Shown: piece after piece, positions 7,512-14,993 of the stretch
Numbering within the stretch: position 1 is the stretch's first letter
How the letters are laid out: every line of letters starts with the position of its first letter
Assembly: GCA_001321835.1 (NCBI GenBank)
Contig: JPUR01000297.1
Location: forward strand, 1-18,225
Reading direction: 5' to 3'
Length of the DNA: 18,225 nt
Origin: Marinosulfonomonas sp. PRT-SC04
GTDB lineage: Bacteria; Pseudomonadota; Alphaproteobacteria; Rhodobacterales; Rhodobacteraceae
The notes under the pieces: model-generated
Seen by the model: the letters and a program-made list of their open reading frames with translations, nothing else
What the model was told of the DNA's origin: nothing
Database searches by the model: none
Translations under genes and position numbers: made by a program

Positions 7512-8846
7512 CTAACGGAACGCGTGCAGTTTACCTTTGGTCGAAACCACATAGAGAACCCCGTCAACAACCACCGGATTTGTGGTGGCACCACCAGGAA
7601 TATCAACACGGCTTAACAGTGAACCATCCACTGGGCTGAAAGAACGGATCACCCCGTCACTGCCAGCCACAATCAGCCGACCACCGGCCAAAACTGGGCC
7701 GTAATGCGCAAACACAGCCTTACGGCGGCGGGTTTTCTCTCTGGTGTAATATGGCAGCTCAACACTCCAGATCCGTTCGCCGGTGGCGGCATCAAGCCGC
7801 ACCAATTGGGCCTCGTCTGAAATCAGGAACACCGAATTGCCAACTGGCCAAACCGGGCTATAGGCGCCTTCTTTGGCGGTCCAGATCCGCGTACCACTGC
7901 CCAGATCAAGCGCCACAACGCGCCCAGATTGGCTGCCGACATAGACCACATCGCCAACAATCACTGGGTCAGCCGTGATATCGGTGATCCCCGCATAGGC
8001 ACGTCCACGCCGCTTGCCCGACACCGATGAGGCCCATGTGCGCACACCGCCCTGACGGAACGCCGCGATCAATTCCCCCGATCCAAACGGGAACACCGCA
8101 AATTTATCAGTCACCGCAGGGGCGGTGCCGCCAACCATAACCGAGGGGGTTGGCGCGCCTGACAATTGCCATTTAATTCGACCATCGCTGGCATTGATTG
8201 CCCAAGCCCGGCTGTCGCGCGAAGTGACATAGACAATGCCGCCCTTCACGGTTGGAGCACCCGTGGCGGCGGCCTCAAGTTTTTGCAACCAGCGCCGGTT
8301 ACCGGTGGCCACATCCAGCGCCACCAAGGCGCCATAGCCGGTGGTGACGTAAAGCGTATTGCCATCCACGGCCAGACCGCCACCCGAAGCTTCGCCAGAA
8401 CGGTCAGTGGCAGGGGTCAAATCTTGCGACCAAATCGCAACGCCACTGGTGGAATGCGCCATCACGCCAGCGCTGGCGTCCAGTGTAAATATCCGACCAG
8501 CCGAGATCACCGGATCAGCGGTGATCCGCAGCTTGCGGTTTTCGCCAGCGCCAATCGTGGCACTCCAGATCGGAGATACGGTTTTGGCCAGCGACGGATG
8601 GGTGATCCGGTGCTCAGATGAGCCATTACGATGGGTCCATTGACTGTGATTGACCATAGCGGGCAGCGCGATCGGCAATGCGCGGTTCACCGCAACATCA
8701 GCGGCCTTCGCCACAGCATCATCAGCCACATCCACCAGCGGGGCGCGTAAATCCAGACGTTCGCCTGCCAGAATCACTTCCCGTTGACCGCAACCGACAA
8801 GCAGGCCCAAAACGGCTGCTCCCGTTATCAAATGGCTCAGCTTCAT
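7512..8846 (-). CDS. bamB: BamB-like outer-membrane-assembly lipoprotein (PQQ-type beta-propeller)
   Basis: BamB is the beta-propeller lipoprotein of the BAM complex, which inserts beta-barrel proteins into the outer membrane. The 444-residue precursor has a short signal sequence ending in a lipobox (LVGC, lipidated Cys19). Repeated PQQ-type blades follow, with recurring Val-Val-x-Gly...Ala-Leu-Asp-x-x-(S/T)-G patterns such as VVALDLGSGTRIW and VRLDAATGERIW. It ends in the characteristic KGKLHAFR. I chose the ATG at 8846 over an in-frame start at 8972 because it begins the lipoprotein signal and is preceded by AAAAAGGTG. The assignment as BamB, not a generic PQQ-repeat protein, rests on the lipobox and on its place right after a YfgM-like gene and upstream of der, as in E. 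coli. Gap to yfgM is 91 nt. Confidence 0.88.
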   Translation of the reverse strand: MKLSHLITGAAVLGLLVGCGQREVILAGERLDLRAPLVDVADDAVAKAADVAVNRALPIALPAMVNHSQWTHRNGSSEHRITHPSLAKTVSPIWSATIGAGENRKLRITADPVISAGRIFTLDASAGVMAHSTSGVAIWSQDLTPATDRSGEASGGGLAVDGNTLYVTTGYGALVALDVATGNRRWLQKLEAAATGAPTVKGGIVYVTSRDSRAWAINASDGRIKWQLSGAPTPSVMVGGTAPAVTDKFAVFPFGSGELIAAFRQGGVRTWASSVSGKRRGRAYAGITDITADPVIVGDVVYVGSQSGRVVALDLGSGTRIWTAKEGAYSPVWPVGNSVFLISDEAQLVRLDAATGERIWSVELPYYTREKTRRRKAVFAHYGPVLAGGRLIVAGSDGVIRSFSPVDGSLLSRVDIPGGATTNPVVVDGVLYVVSTKGKLHAFR

Positions 8847-8937
8847 GGTGTTTGCACCTTTTTGTCGCTTTGTTTGTTTGCTTTTGCGTCTGTCAGTCAT
8901 CGCGATCGCCCCCCTATAGCCCGTTGATGCCGTGCTT

Positions 8938-9594
8938 TCAAACGGCGTCAACGTCTCCACCCAGTACCACAATCAACTGCGAGGCACGACCACGCAAGCC
9001 TGATGTCACATCAACATCGTCGATGATGGCTTGCAGGCGCAAAATCGCGGCCTCAACATTGCCTTCATCTATGTCCAACATCGCCAATTGCTCCTCGGCC
9101 AACAGCCGGAATGCGCCACCGGCAATCGCCAGACTTGCCAGCTTACTGCGCCGCTCATCGGCAGCCATCTCACGACCTGCCAGCAAAACCAACTTCAGCG
9201 TTGCCAGATCACGGTAGGCTTGTGGCAGCTCTGCATTCTCAGCCAAGCCACTCAAAGCCTGCGTCGCGCCGGCCACATCGCCCTCGGTTTGTTGCAGGGC
9301 GGCCATCAGCAAAGCAACCAGCGCCTGTGAATCCGCACTGCCCGCGTCAACATCGCCCAAGGCCGCAATGCTCGTTTTGCTGTCTTCCAGCTCGAGCGCC
9401 AGCAACAGGCTGTCGCCCAAGGTTTGGGCTGCCGTCATATCGCTGGCCTTGCGCCATTCATTATAGGCCGCCCCCCCAACCAGCAGTAAAATCGCCAAAA
9501 CCCCGATCCAGCCATATTTGCGCATCAACACAAACAGCTTGTCCCGGCGGACTTCTTCACTGACTTCTTCGATAAAACTATCTGTTTCGCTCAC
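8938..9594 (-). CDS. yfgM: YfgM-like tetratricopeptide inner-membrane protein
   Basis: YfgM-type proteins are bitopic inner-membrane proteins with a periplasmic TPR-like domain; in E. coli YfgM associates with the translocon and periplasmic chaperones. The 218-residue product has a short acidic cytoplasmic N-terminus, one membrane helix at residues 27-44 (YGWIGVLAILLLVGGAAY), then Ala/Leu-rich helical repeats to the C-terminus. The start is a GTG at 9594 (VSETDSFIEEVSEEVRRD), chosen because AAAGGA lies 7 nt upstream; the longer frame up to 9723 runs through the promoter region and has non-protein-like composition. It heads the run yfgM-bamB-luxR-luxI-der. Family membership is clear from architecture and neighbours; the exact role in alphaproteobacteria is inferred. 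Confidence 0.87.
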   Translation of the reverse strand: MSETDSFIEEVSEEVRRDKLFVLMRKYGWIGVLAILLLVGGAAYNEWRKASDMTAAQTLGDSLLLALELEDSKTSIAALGDVDAGSADSQALVALLMAALQQTEGDVAGATQALSGLAENAELPQAYRDLATLKLVLLAGREMAADERRSKLASLAIAGGAFRLLAEEQLAMLDIDEGNVEAAILRLQAIIDDVDVTSGLRGRASQLIVVLGGDVDAV

Positions 9595-9653
9595 GGTATA
9601 TTCCTTTGGCAGCGGCGCCGATGCTCGGGCATGGCGTGCATTTTTCTTAAGGT

Positions 9654-9682
9654 GTTTTACCGATGAACATGCTGTTTGCCAA
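9654..9682 (-). promoter_or_regulatory. Candidate promoter of the yfgM-bamB-(luxRI)-der run
   Basis: On the minus strand, TTGGCA (9682-9677) and TAAAAC (9659-9654) have a 17-nt spacer, giving a leader of about 50 nt before the yfgM GTG. The -35 box lies inside the first copy of the 22-bp direct repeat. The match to the general promoter consensus is good at -35 and moderate at -10. Confidence 0.45.
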
Positions 9683-9720
9683 GGGGCAGCGCACCGATTG
9701 CAAAGGGGCAGCGCGCCGAT
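9676..9720. repeat. Two direct repeats of 22-bp period at the yfgM promoter
   Basis: TTGC(C/A)AAGGGGCAGCGC and the following (A/G)CCGAT occur at 9676-9698 and 9698-9720, with two mismatches in 23 positions. A shortened related copy, GGCAGCGGCGCCGAT, lies at 9608-9622. The first copy covers the predicted -35 box of the leftward promoter, and the second lies just upstream of it. This is the geometry of an activator or repressor site, though the regulator is unknown. Confidence 0.6.
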
Positions 9721-9766
9721 CAAAAGTGGTCTTGCCTTCGCCGCCCTTGCATCTGCAAATGAACCG

Positions 9767-9772
9767 TATATT
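9767..9772 (+). promoter_or_regulatory. Possible -10 box for the RND efflux operon
   Basis: TATATT follows CCTTGC (16 nt upstream) and a small inverted repeat TTGCA-TC-TGCAA (9748-9759). The leader to the start at 9957 would be about 180 nt and would include the 11-bp tandem repeats. The -35 match is poor. The 362-nt gap 9595-9956 otherwise holds the two repeat families and no gene that I can support. Confidence 0.22.
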
Positions 9773-9814
9773 TTAGGGGATTAGCCAGCCACCCTGCCAC
9801 GCCACCGCCCACAA

Positions 9815-9847
9815 CCTGATTACAGCCTGATTACGGCCTGATTACGG
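9815..9847. repeat. Three tandem 11-bp repeats upstream of the RND operon
   Basis: CCTGATTAC(A/G)G is repeated head to tail at 9815-9825, 9826-9836 and 9837-9847, with one variable base. The period is about one helical turn, so all copies face the same side of the DNA, as in operator arrays. It lies about 110 nt before the fusion-protein start. No regulator gene is adjacent to the operon. Confidence 0.75.
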
Positions 9848-9956
9848 CCAGACAGCCGCCTGCCATGTGTCCCAAGCCACGACATCACCACCCAACTGCC
9901 ATCAAAAAAACCACTCTGCCCCCCCGACAGAGACTACAGACAATACAGAGGCCAAA

Positions 9957-11204
9957 ATGAAACCAATTCCCCTTATTATCGCAATCCTTGTGTCAGCGTT
10001 CTTGTATCTTTTAGTGTTCGAGCGCGGGGAATTGATGGATTTTGCCAATGATACTTCGGCACCGCCCCCCCCCGGATACACAGACCAACAACTGGGCGCC
10101 GATAGCGCCGTGCCCCCGCGCCGTGATCCAGCCCGACTGGTTTCGGTCGTGGCCTTCGCCTCCGTCGCCCAGACCGTTGACAGCACGGTTATGCTGCGTG
10201 GCCGCACCGAGGCCGCACGGCAAGTCAACGTGATGGCCGAAACCTCGGGCAAAGTGGTGTCTGATCCCTTGCGCAAAGGCGCCTATATCGAGGCTGGCCA
10301 GCTGCTGTGCCAGCTTGATCCCGGCAGCCGCGAATCCCGCCTGGTTGAGGCCAAAGCCCGCCTGACCGAGGCCAGCGCCCGCCTGCCCGAAGCCAAAGCA
10401 AACGCCGCCGGTGCCGCCGCCGTGTTAAGCGAAGCCAAGATCAGTGAAAATGCCGCCCGCCGCCTCAATAAAAACGGCTATGTCTCCGAGACCCGCGCCG
10501 CACAGGCCGAGGCCACATTGCAGGCCGCATTGGCCGGTGTTGAGGCCGCAAAAGCCGCAGTTATTTCAGCCAAGGCCAGTGGCGAGGCCGCCAAAGCCAG
10601 CGTTGCCGCCACCGAAAAAGATATCGAATATCTAACCATCACCGCGCCCTTTAGCGGGTTTCTGGAAACCGACACCGCCGAGTTGGGTGCGTTTTTGCAA
10701 CCCGGCGCGCTTTGCGCCACCATCATCCAGCTGGATCCGATCAAACTGGTTGGCTTTGCGCCAGAAACCGAGGTTGAGCGCGTCTCGGTCGGGGCGATGG
10801 CCGCCGCGCGCCTGGCCACGGGCCGCGAGATTATCGGGCGGGTGACGTTTTTGTCACGCTCAGCCGACCCCCTAACCCGCACCTTTCGCGTCGAGGTCGA
10901 AGTGCCAAACGCCGGCCTTGCGATCCGAGACGGACAAACCGTTGAAATTATTGTGAAATCAGATGGCGCCTTGGCACATCTGTTGCCGCAATCCTCACTG
11001 ACCTTGAACAATGATGGCGATCTGGGGGTGCGATATGTGGAAAATGGCACCGTTGGATTTGCACAGGTCAGCATCCTACGCGACAGCCTCAAGGGCGTTT
11101 GGGTGACCGGATTGCCGATGCGGCTGGATGTGATCGTTACGGGGCATGAATATGTGGTCAAGGGCGTGCGTGTCGATGTCAGCTATCGTGAGGCAAACCA
11201 ATGA
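9957..11204 (+). CDS. RND efflux system periplasmic adaptor (membrane fusion protein)
   Basis: This is the HlyD/AcrA-type adaptor that would link the inner-membrane RND pump encoded next to an outer-membrane channel. The 415-residue product has an N-terminal membrane anchor (about residues 4-22, no lipobox). A proline-rich linker follows, then a split lipoyl domain (first half near residue 92 with VMAETSGKVV, second half after ITAPFSGFLE) flanking an Ala/Glu-rich helical hairpin at about residues 125-222. A beta-barrel and a membrane-proximal domain complete it. I chose the ATG at 9957 because it begins the membrane helix and AGAGG lies 6 nt before it; the frame upstream to 9867 has no signal-like features. 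Its stop overlaps the permease start (ATGA), so the two are translationally coupled. The linker is encoded by a run of nine C (10065-10073). No TolC-like gene is in the window, so a channel must come from elsewhere. Confidence 0.93.
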   Translation: MKPIPLIIAILVSAFLYLLVFERGELMDFANDTSAPPPPGYTDQQLGADSAVPPRRDPARLVSVVAFASVAQTVDSTVMLRGRTEAARQVNVMAETSGKVVSDPLRKGAYIEAGQLLCQLDPGSRESRLVEAKARLTEASARLPEAKANAAGAAAVLSEAKISENAARRLNKNGYVSETRAAQAEATLQAALAGVEAAKAAVISAKASGEAAKASVAATEKDIEYLTITAPFSGFLETDTAELGAFLQPGALCATIIQLDPIKLVGFAPETEVERVSVGAMAAARLATGREIIGRVTFLSRSADPLTRTFRVEVEVPNAGLAIRDGQTVEIIVKSDGALAHLLPQSSLTLNNDGDLGVRYVENGTVGFAQVSILRDSLKGVWVTGLPMRLDVIVTGHEYVVKGVRVDVSYREANQ

Positions 11205-14200
11205 CCGGTATCGTCGATTGGGCCGCCAACCGCGCCCGCATGGTGCTGGCTTTTATCGTCCTGTCGCTGATCGCGGGCACGATGGCCTATGCTATTTTGC
11301 CCAAAGAGGGCGAGCCGGATATCGAAATCCCGATGGTGATTATCTCGGTGCCGTTCCCTGGAATTTCAGCCGCTGATGCGGAAAAACTGCTGGTCAAACC
11401 AATGGAGACCGAGCTGTCTGACCTTGATGGTTTAAAAACCATGTCGGCCACCGCTGCCGAAAACTATGCGGTGCTGATCCTTGAATTTGATTTTGGTTGG
11501 GACAAGGGCCAGATCATCGCCGATGTGCGCGATAAAATGAGCACGGTCGAGGCCAATTTCCCCGAAGGTGCGGACAAATACATTATCTCGGAGTTCAATT
11601 TCTCGGAGTTCCCGATCATCATTGTTAATCTGACCGGCGATCTGCCCGAACGCACCCTTTTGCGGGTGGCCAAAGATCTGCAAAGCCGTCTGGAAGAGCT
11701 GGAACCAGTGCTGGAAGCAGCGCTCACCGGCCACCGTGACGAGATGGTCGAGGTGGTGATCGACCCGCTGCGACTTGAGGCGTATAACGTCACAGCGCTG
11801 GATCTGATCAACGTGGTGGTCAACAACAATCAGCTGATCGCAGCGGGTGAAATCGAAACCGCCACCGGCGCGTTTGCCGTTAAAATCCCCTCGTCCTTTA
11901 ACGAGGTCCAAGACATTTATAGCCTGCCGATCAAAACCAACGGTGACCGCGTGGTGACCTTGGGCGATCTGGCCGAAATCCGTCTGACCTTTCAGGATCG
12001 CACTGGAATTGCGCGCTATAACGGTGCCAACACCGTGGCGCTGCAGGTCAGCAAACGCAAAGGGTATAACATCATCGACACCGCCAATCTGGTGCGCGAA
12101 GTGGTGGCGCGCGAGGCGGCAAAATGGCCCGAACCGCTGCAAGCCGCGATCAATGTTGGCACCAGTAATGACCAGTCCCGCACCGTCGGCAGCATGGTGC
12201 GCCAGCTCGAAGGCTCGGTGTTGACGGCGATTGCGCTGGTGATGATCGTGGTGCTGGCGACCTTGGGCACCCGCTCCGCCCTATTGGTTGGCTTTGCGAT
12301 TCCAACCTCGTTTTTACTGTGCTTTGTGATGCTGGCAATCATGGGGATCGCGGTGTCCAACATCGTGATGTTCGGGCTGATTTTGGCGGTTGGCATGTTG
12401 GTCGACGGAGCAATTGTAGTGGTCGAATACGCCGACCGCAAAATCCGTGAAGGCGTTGGCCCAATGCACGCCTATGTCGAGGCCGCCAAACGGATGTTCT
12501 GGCCGATCGTCTCCTCGACCGCGACCACGCTGTGCGCGTTTTTACCGATGCTGTTTTGGCCCGGTGTGGCAGGCCAATTCATGGGCATGTTGCCGATCAC
12601 TCTGATCTTTGTTTTGTCCGCCTCTTTGGTGGTGGCGTTGATCTACCTGCCGGTGATGGGTGGGGTCACAGGGCGGATGTCACGCAGCTTTGCCGATGCG
12701 GCGGAGCTGCTGAAACCACTGCCATGGTTGCTGCGGGCCGCGCTGGCGGTGGTGGCAATGTTCATGGTGTTCGTCGGTGCCATGCAAGGGCTGAACCCCG
12801 ACTATATCCCGCCGCTTGGCCGCGTGATTGCAAACGTCAAGCAAGACAATTCCGGCATCATAATGGGGCTGACCGTCTTTGTGCTGCAATCAGCGCCGTT
12901 CCTGATCGCCGCCGTGCTGGCCTCGATCACCATGACCGCCGCCAAAATCGAGCGCAAATCCAAGCGGGTACGGGCGGGCTATCACCAGTCACTATTTGGC
13001 CGACTGATCCGCTTTGTCACCGGCAATCCGGTGATGCCATTGGTGACCATTGGCCTCGTGATCGGCTTTGTTATCATGGTGTTCGGCATCTTTGCCGCCA
13101 ACAACAACGGCACTGAATTTTTTGTCGAAAGCGAGCCTGAACAGGCCATCGTTTATGTACGTCAACGCGGCAATCTATCGCTGTTGGAAAAAGACGCCGC
13201 CGTGCGTCAAGTTGAGGCCGTAATCCTCAGAACCAAGGGCGTTCAAACCGCCTTTGCCTTTGCCGGAGAGGGTGGTTTGCGTCAAAACACCGGCGGTGCA
13301 GGCTCGCCGCGCGACACCATTGGCCGGGTGCAAATCGAGCTGATCCCATGGGAGGATCGCGCCGGCATTGCCGATTTGGATGGTGATCTGGTGCTGGAAC
13401 GCCTCAAGGCCGCCTTCGCCGAAATCCCTGGAATTCGCACTGAAATTCTCAATCTGTCGCGTGGCCCTGCCTCGGGAAAGCCGGTGCATATGCGCCTGAA
13501 GGGCAACAATTGGGCGGCGCTAAAAGAGGCCACCAACATCGTGCGGGCCCGCTTTGATGCGACCACCGGTTTGACCGATATTGAAGACACCCTGCCCCTG
13601 CCCGGCATAGATTGGCAGATTGATGTCGATGTGCAAAAAGCCGGGCGTTACGGCGCCGATGTGCGCACGGTTGGCGGCATGGTGCAGCTGATCACCCGCG
13701 GTATTTTGCTCGACACCATGCGGGTCGATTCCTCGGACGAGGAAATCGAAATTCGGGTTCGTTTGCCCGAAAAAGATCGCGTGCTCTCAACCCTCGACAG
13801 CCTGCGGGTGCGCACCACCAATGGGCTGGTGCCGCTGTCGAATTTCATCACCCGAAAACCGGTGGCCAAACTGGCCCAGATTGATCGCGTCGATCAGCGC
13901 CGCTATTTCGATGTGAAGGCCGCGATCGTCGATGGGCTGACCAAGGATGTGACCAATGAGGATGGCGAGATCACGCAGGTGCCGATCACCGCCAACGAGC
14001 GCATCGAGATGCTGACCGAATGGCTCGACACCGAAAAACCGCTGCCGGTTGGCATTGCATGGGAATGGACCGGCGACCAGAATGACGAGGCCGAAACCGG
14101 CGCGTTTTTGGGCAAGGCGTTCCTTGGCGCGCTTGGCCTGATGTTCATCATCCTGCTGGCCCAGTTCAACAGTTTTTACAACTCGGTTCTGGTGCTGTTG

Positions 14201-14962
14201 GCAGTGATCTTATCAACCACCGGCGTGCTGATCGGCATGATGGTGATGGATCAGGCGTTCTCGATGATCATGACCGGCACTGGCGTCGTCGCGTTGGCCG
14301 GAATCGTGGTGAACAACAACATTGTTTTGATCGACACCTATCAGGAATACTCCACCTTTATGCCGCGCCTTGAGGCGATTGCCCGCACCGCCCAAGACCG
14401 TTTGCGCCCGGTTTTATTGACCACCGTCACTACGATGGCAGGGCTTGCGCCAATGATGTTCGGCCTGTCGCTGGATTTCTTCAACGGCGGCTACACCATT
14501 GATTCACCCACCGCACTTTGGTGGAAACAGCTGGCCACCGCGATCGTGTTCGGGCTTGGCATCGCCACGGTTTTAACGCTGGTGTTCACCCCGTCAATGC
14601 TGGCCCTGCGGGTCTGGTTGTCGTTGGGGGCATATCGCTCAATCAAGGGGCTAAAAGCGCTGTCATTGGGGCCTGACAGCCTTGAGGCCCGCGACATTGT
14701 GCTGATGCGCGCCAGCCGTAAACTAAAGTCACCAGAGCTGATTTGGGGGGAGGATCTATTCGACAGTCCCGCCGAAGCCGCGCTGGTTAAAGAGGATGAA
14801 AGCGAGACCATCAAGCAGGCGGATTTGGAGCTGCCTCTGGGCAAACCGACAGAGCCAAAATCTGCGGCCAAGAAAAAGACGCGCAAGAAAAGCACTGCCT
14901 TAAAAACCAAAAGCCGCACCAAACCAAAGACTGAAAAACCGTCTTTTCGGGCCGCTGAATAG
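11201..14962 (+). CDS. RND family efflux permease with extra membrane insert and Lys-rich tail
   Basis: This proton-driven inner-membrane pump exports drugs, lipids or other amphiphiles through its adaptor (gene just upstream, 4-nt overlap). The 1253-residue protein has the duplicated RND architecture: TM1 (about residues 13-32), a periplasmic porter domain, TM2-6, a second porter domain, TM8-12. It is about 200 residues longer than AcrB-like pumps. A segment at about residues 490-610, between TM6 and the TM7 region, adds two hydrophobic stretches (about 507-530 and 553-580). After the last helix (about residue 1135) comes a tail of some 115 residues ending in Lys/Arg-rich sequence (KKKTRKKS). 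In TM4 the usual Asp pair is D402-G403, and the TM10 position of AcrB Lys940 falls in N1038-N1040. Such variants occur in non-AcrB RND clades, so this pump is probably active, but substrate cannot be inferred. The stop codon lies inside the terminator hairpin. Confidence 0.93.
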   Translation: MTGIVDWAANRARMVLAFIVLSLIAGTMAYAILPKEGEPDIEIPMVIISVPFPGISAADAEKLLVKPMETELSDLDGLKTMSATAAENYAVLILEFDFGWDKGQIIADVRDKMSTVEANFPEGADKYIISEFNFSEFPIIIVNLTGDLPERTLLRVAKDLQSRLEELEPVLEAALTGHRDEMVEVVIDPLRLEAYNVTALDLINVVVNNNQLIAAGEIETATGAFAVKIPSSFNEVQDIYSLPIKTNGDRVVTLGDLAEIRLTFQDRTGIARYNGANTVALQVSKRKGYNIIDTANLVREVVAREAAKWPEPLQAAINVGTSNDQSRTVGSMVRQLEGSVLTAIALVMIVVLATLGTRSALLVGFAIPTSFLLCFVMLAIMGIAVSNIVMFGLILAVGMLVDGAIVVVEYADRKIREGVGPMHAYVEAAKRMFWPIVSSTATTLCAFLPMLFWPGVAGQFMGMLPITLIFVLSASLVVALIYLPVMGGVTGRMSRSFADAAELLKPLPWLLRAALAVVAMFMVFVGAMQGLNPDYIPPLGRVIANVKQDNSGIIMGLTVFVLQSAPFLIAAVLASITMTAAKIERKSKRVRAGYHQSLFGRLIRFVTGNPVMPLVTIGLVIGFVIMVFGIFAANNNGTEFFVESEPEQAIVYVRQRGNLSLLEKDAAVRQVEAVILRTKGVQTAFAFAGEGGLRQNTGGAGSPRDTIGRVQIELIPWEDRAGIADLDGDLVLERLKAAFAEIPGIRTEILNLSRGPASGKPVHMRLKGNNWAALKEATNIVRARFDATTGLTDIEDTLPLPGIDWQIDVDVQKAGRYGADVRTVGGMVQLITRGILLDTMRVDSSDEEIEIRVRLPEKDRVLSTLDSLRVRTTNGLVPLSNFITRKPVAKLAQIDRVDQRRYFDVKAAIVDGLTKDVTNEDGEITQVPITANERIEMLTEWLDTEKPLPVGIAWEWTGDQNDEAETGAFLGKAFLGALGLMFIILLAQFNSFYNSVLVLLAVILSTTGVLIGMMVMDQAFSMIMTGTGVVALAGIVVNNNIVLIDTYQEYSTFMPRLEAIARTAQDRLRPVLLTTVTTMAGLAPMMFGLSLDFFNGGYTIDSPTALWWKQLATAIVFGLGIATVLTLVFTPSMLALRVWLSLGAYRSIKGLKALSLGPDSLEARDIVLMRASRKLKSPELIWGEDLFDSPAEAALVKEDESETIKQADLELPLGKPTEPKSAAKKKTRKKSTALKTKSRTKPKTEKPSFRAAE

Positions 14963-14971
14963 GCCCGAAAA
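14944..14971. terminator. Bidirectional terminator between the RND and ABC genes
   Basis: TTTTCGGGCC (14944-14953) and GGCCCGAAAA (14962-14971) form a perfect 10-bp stem with an 8-nt loop that contains most of the RND stop codon. A T-rich stretch follows on the plus strand, and the TTTT arm serves the minus strand. Only 31 nt separate the two convergent genes. Confidence 0.75.
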
Positions 14972-14993
14972 ATTCTCTATTTTCTGAGCAAGC

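Noticed and set aside
10478..11161. 227-codon minus-strand frame inside the adaptor gene
   Set aside because: Mirror of the Ala-rich coding sequence; no independent support.
12532..13116. 194-codon frame inside the RND permease
   Set aside because: Alternative frame of a well-conserved gene; no domain and Arg/Cys/His-rich.
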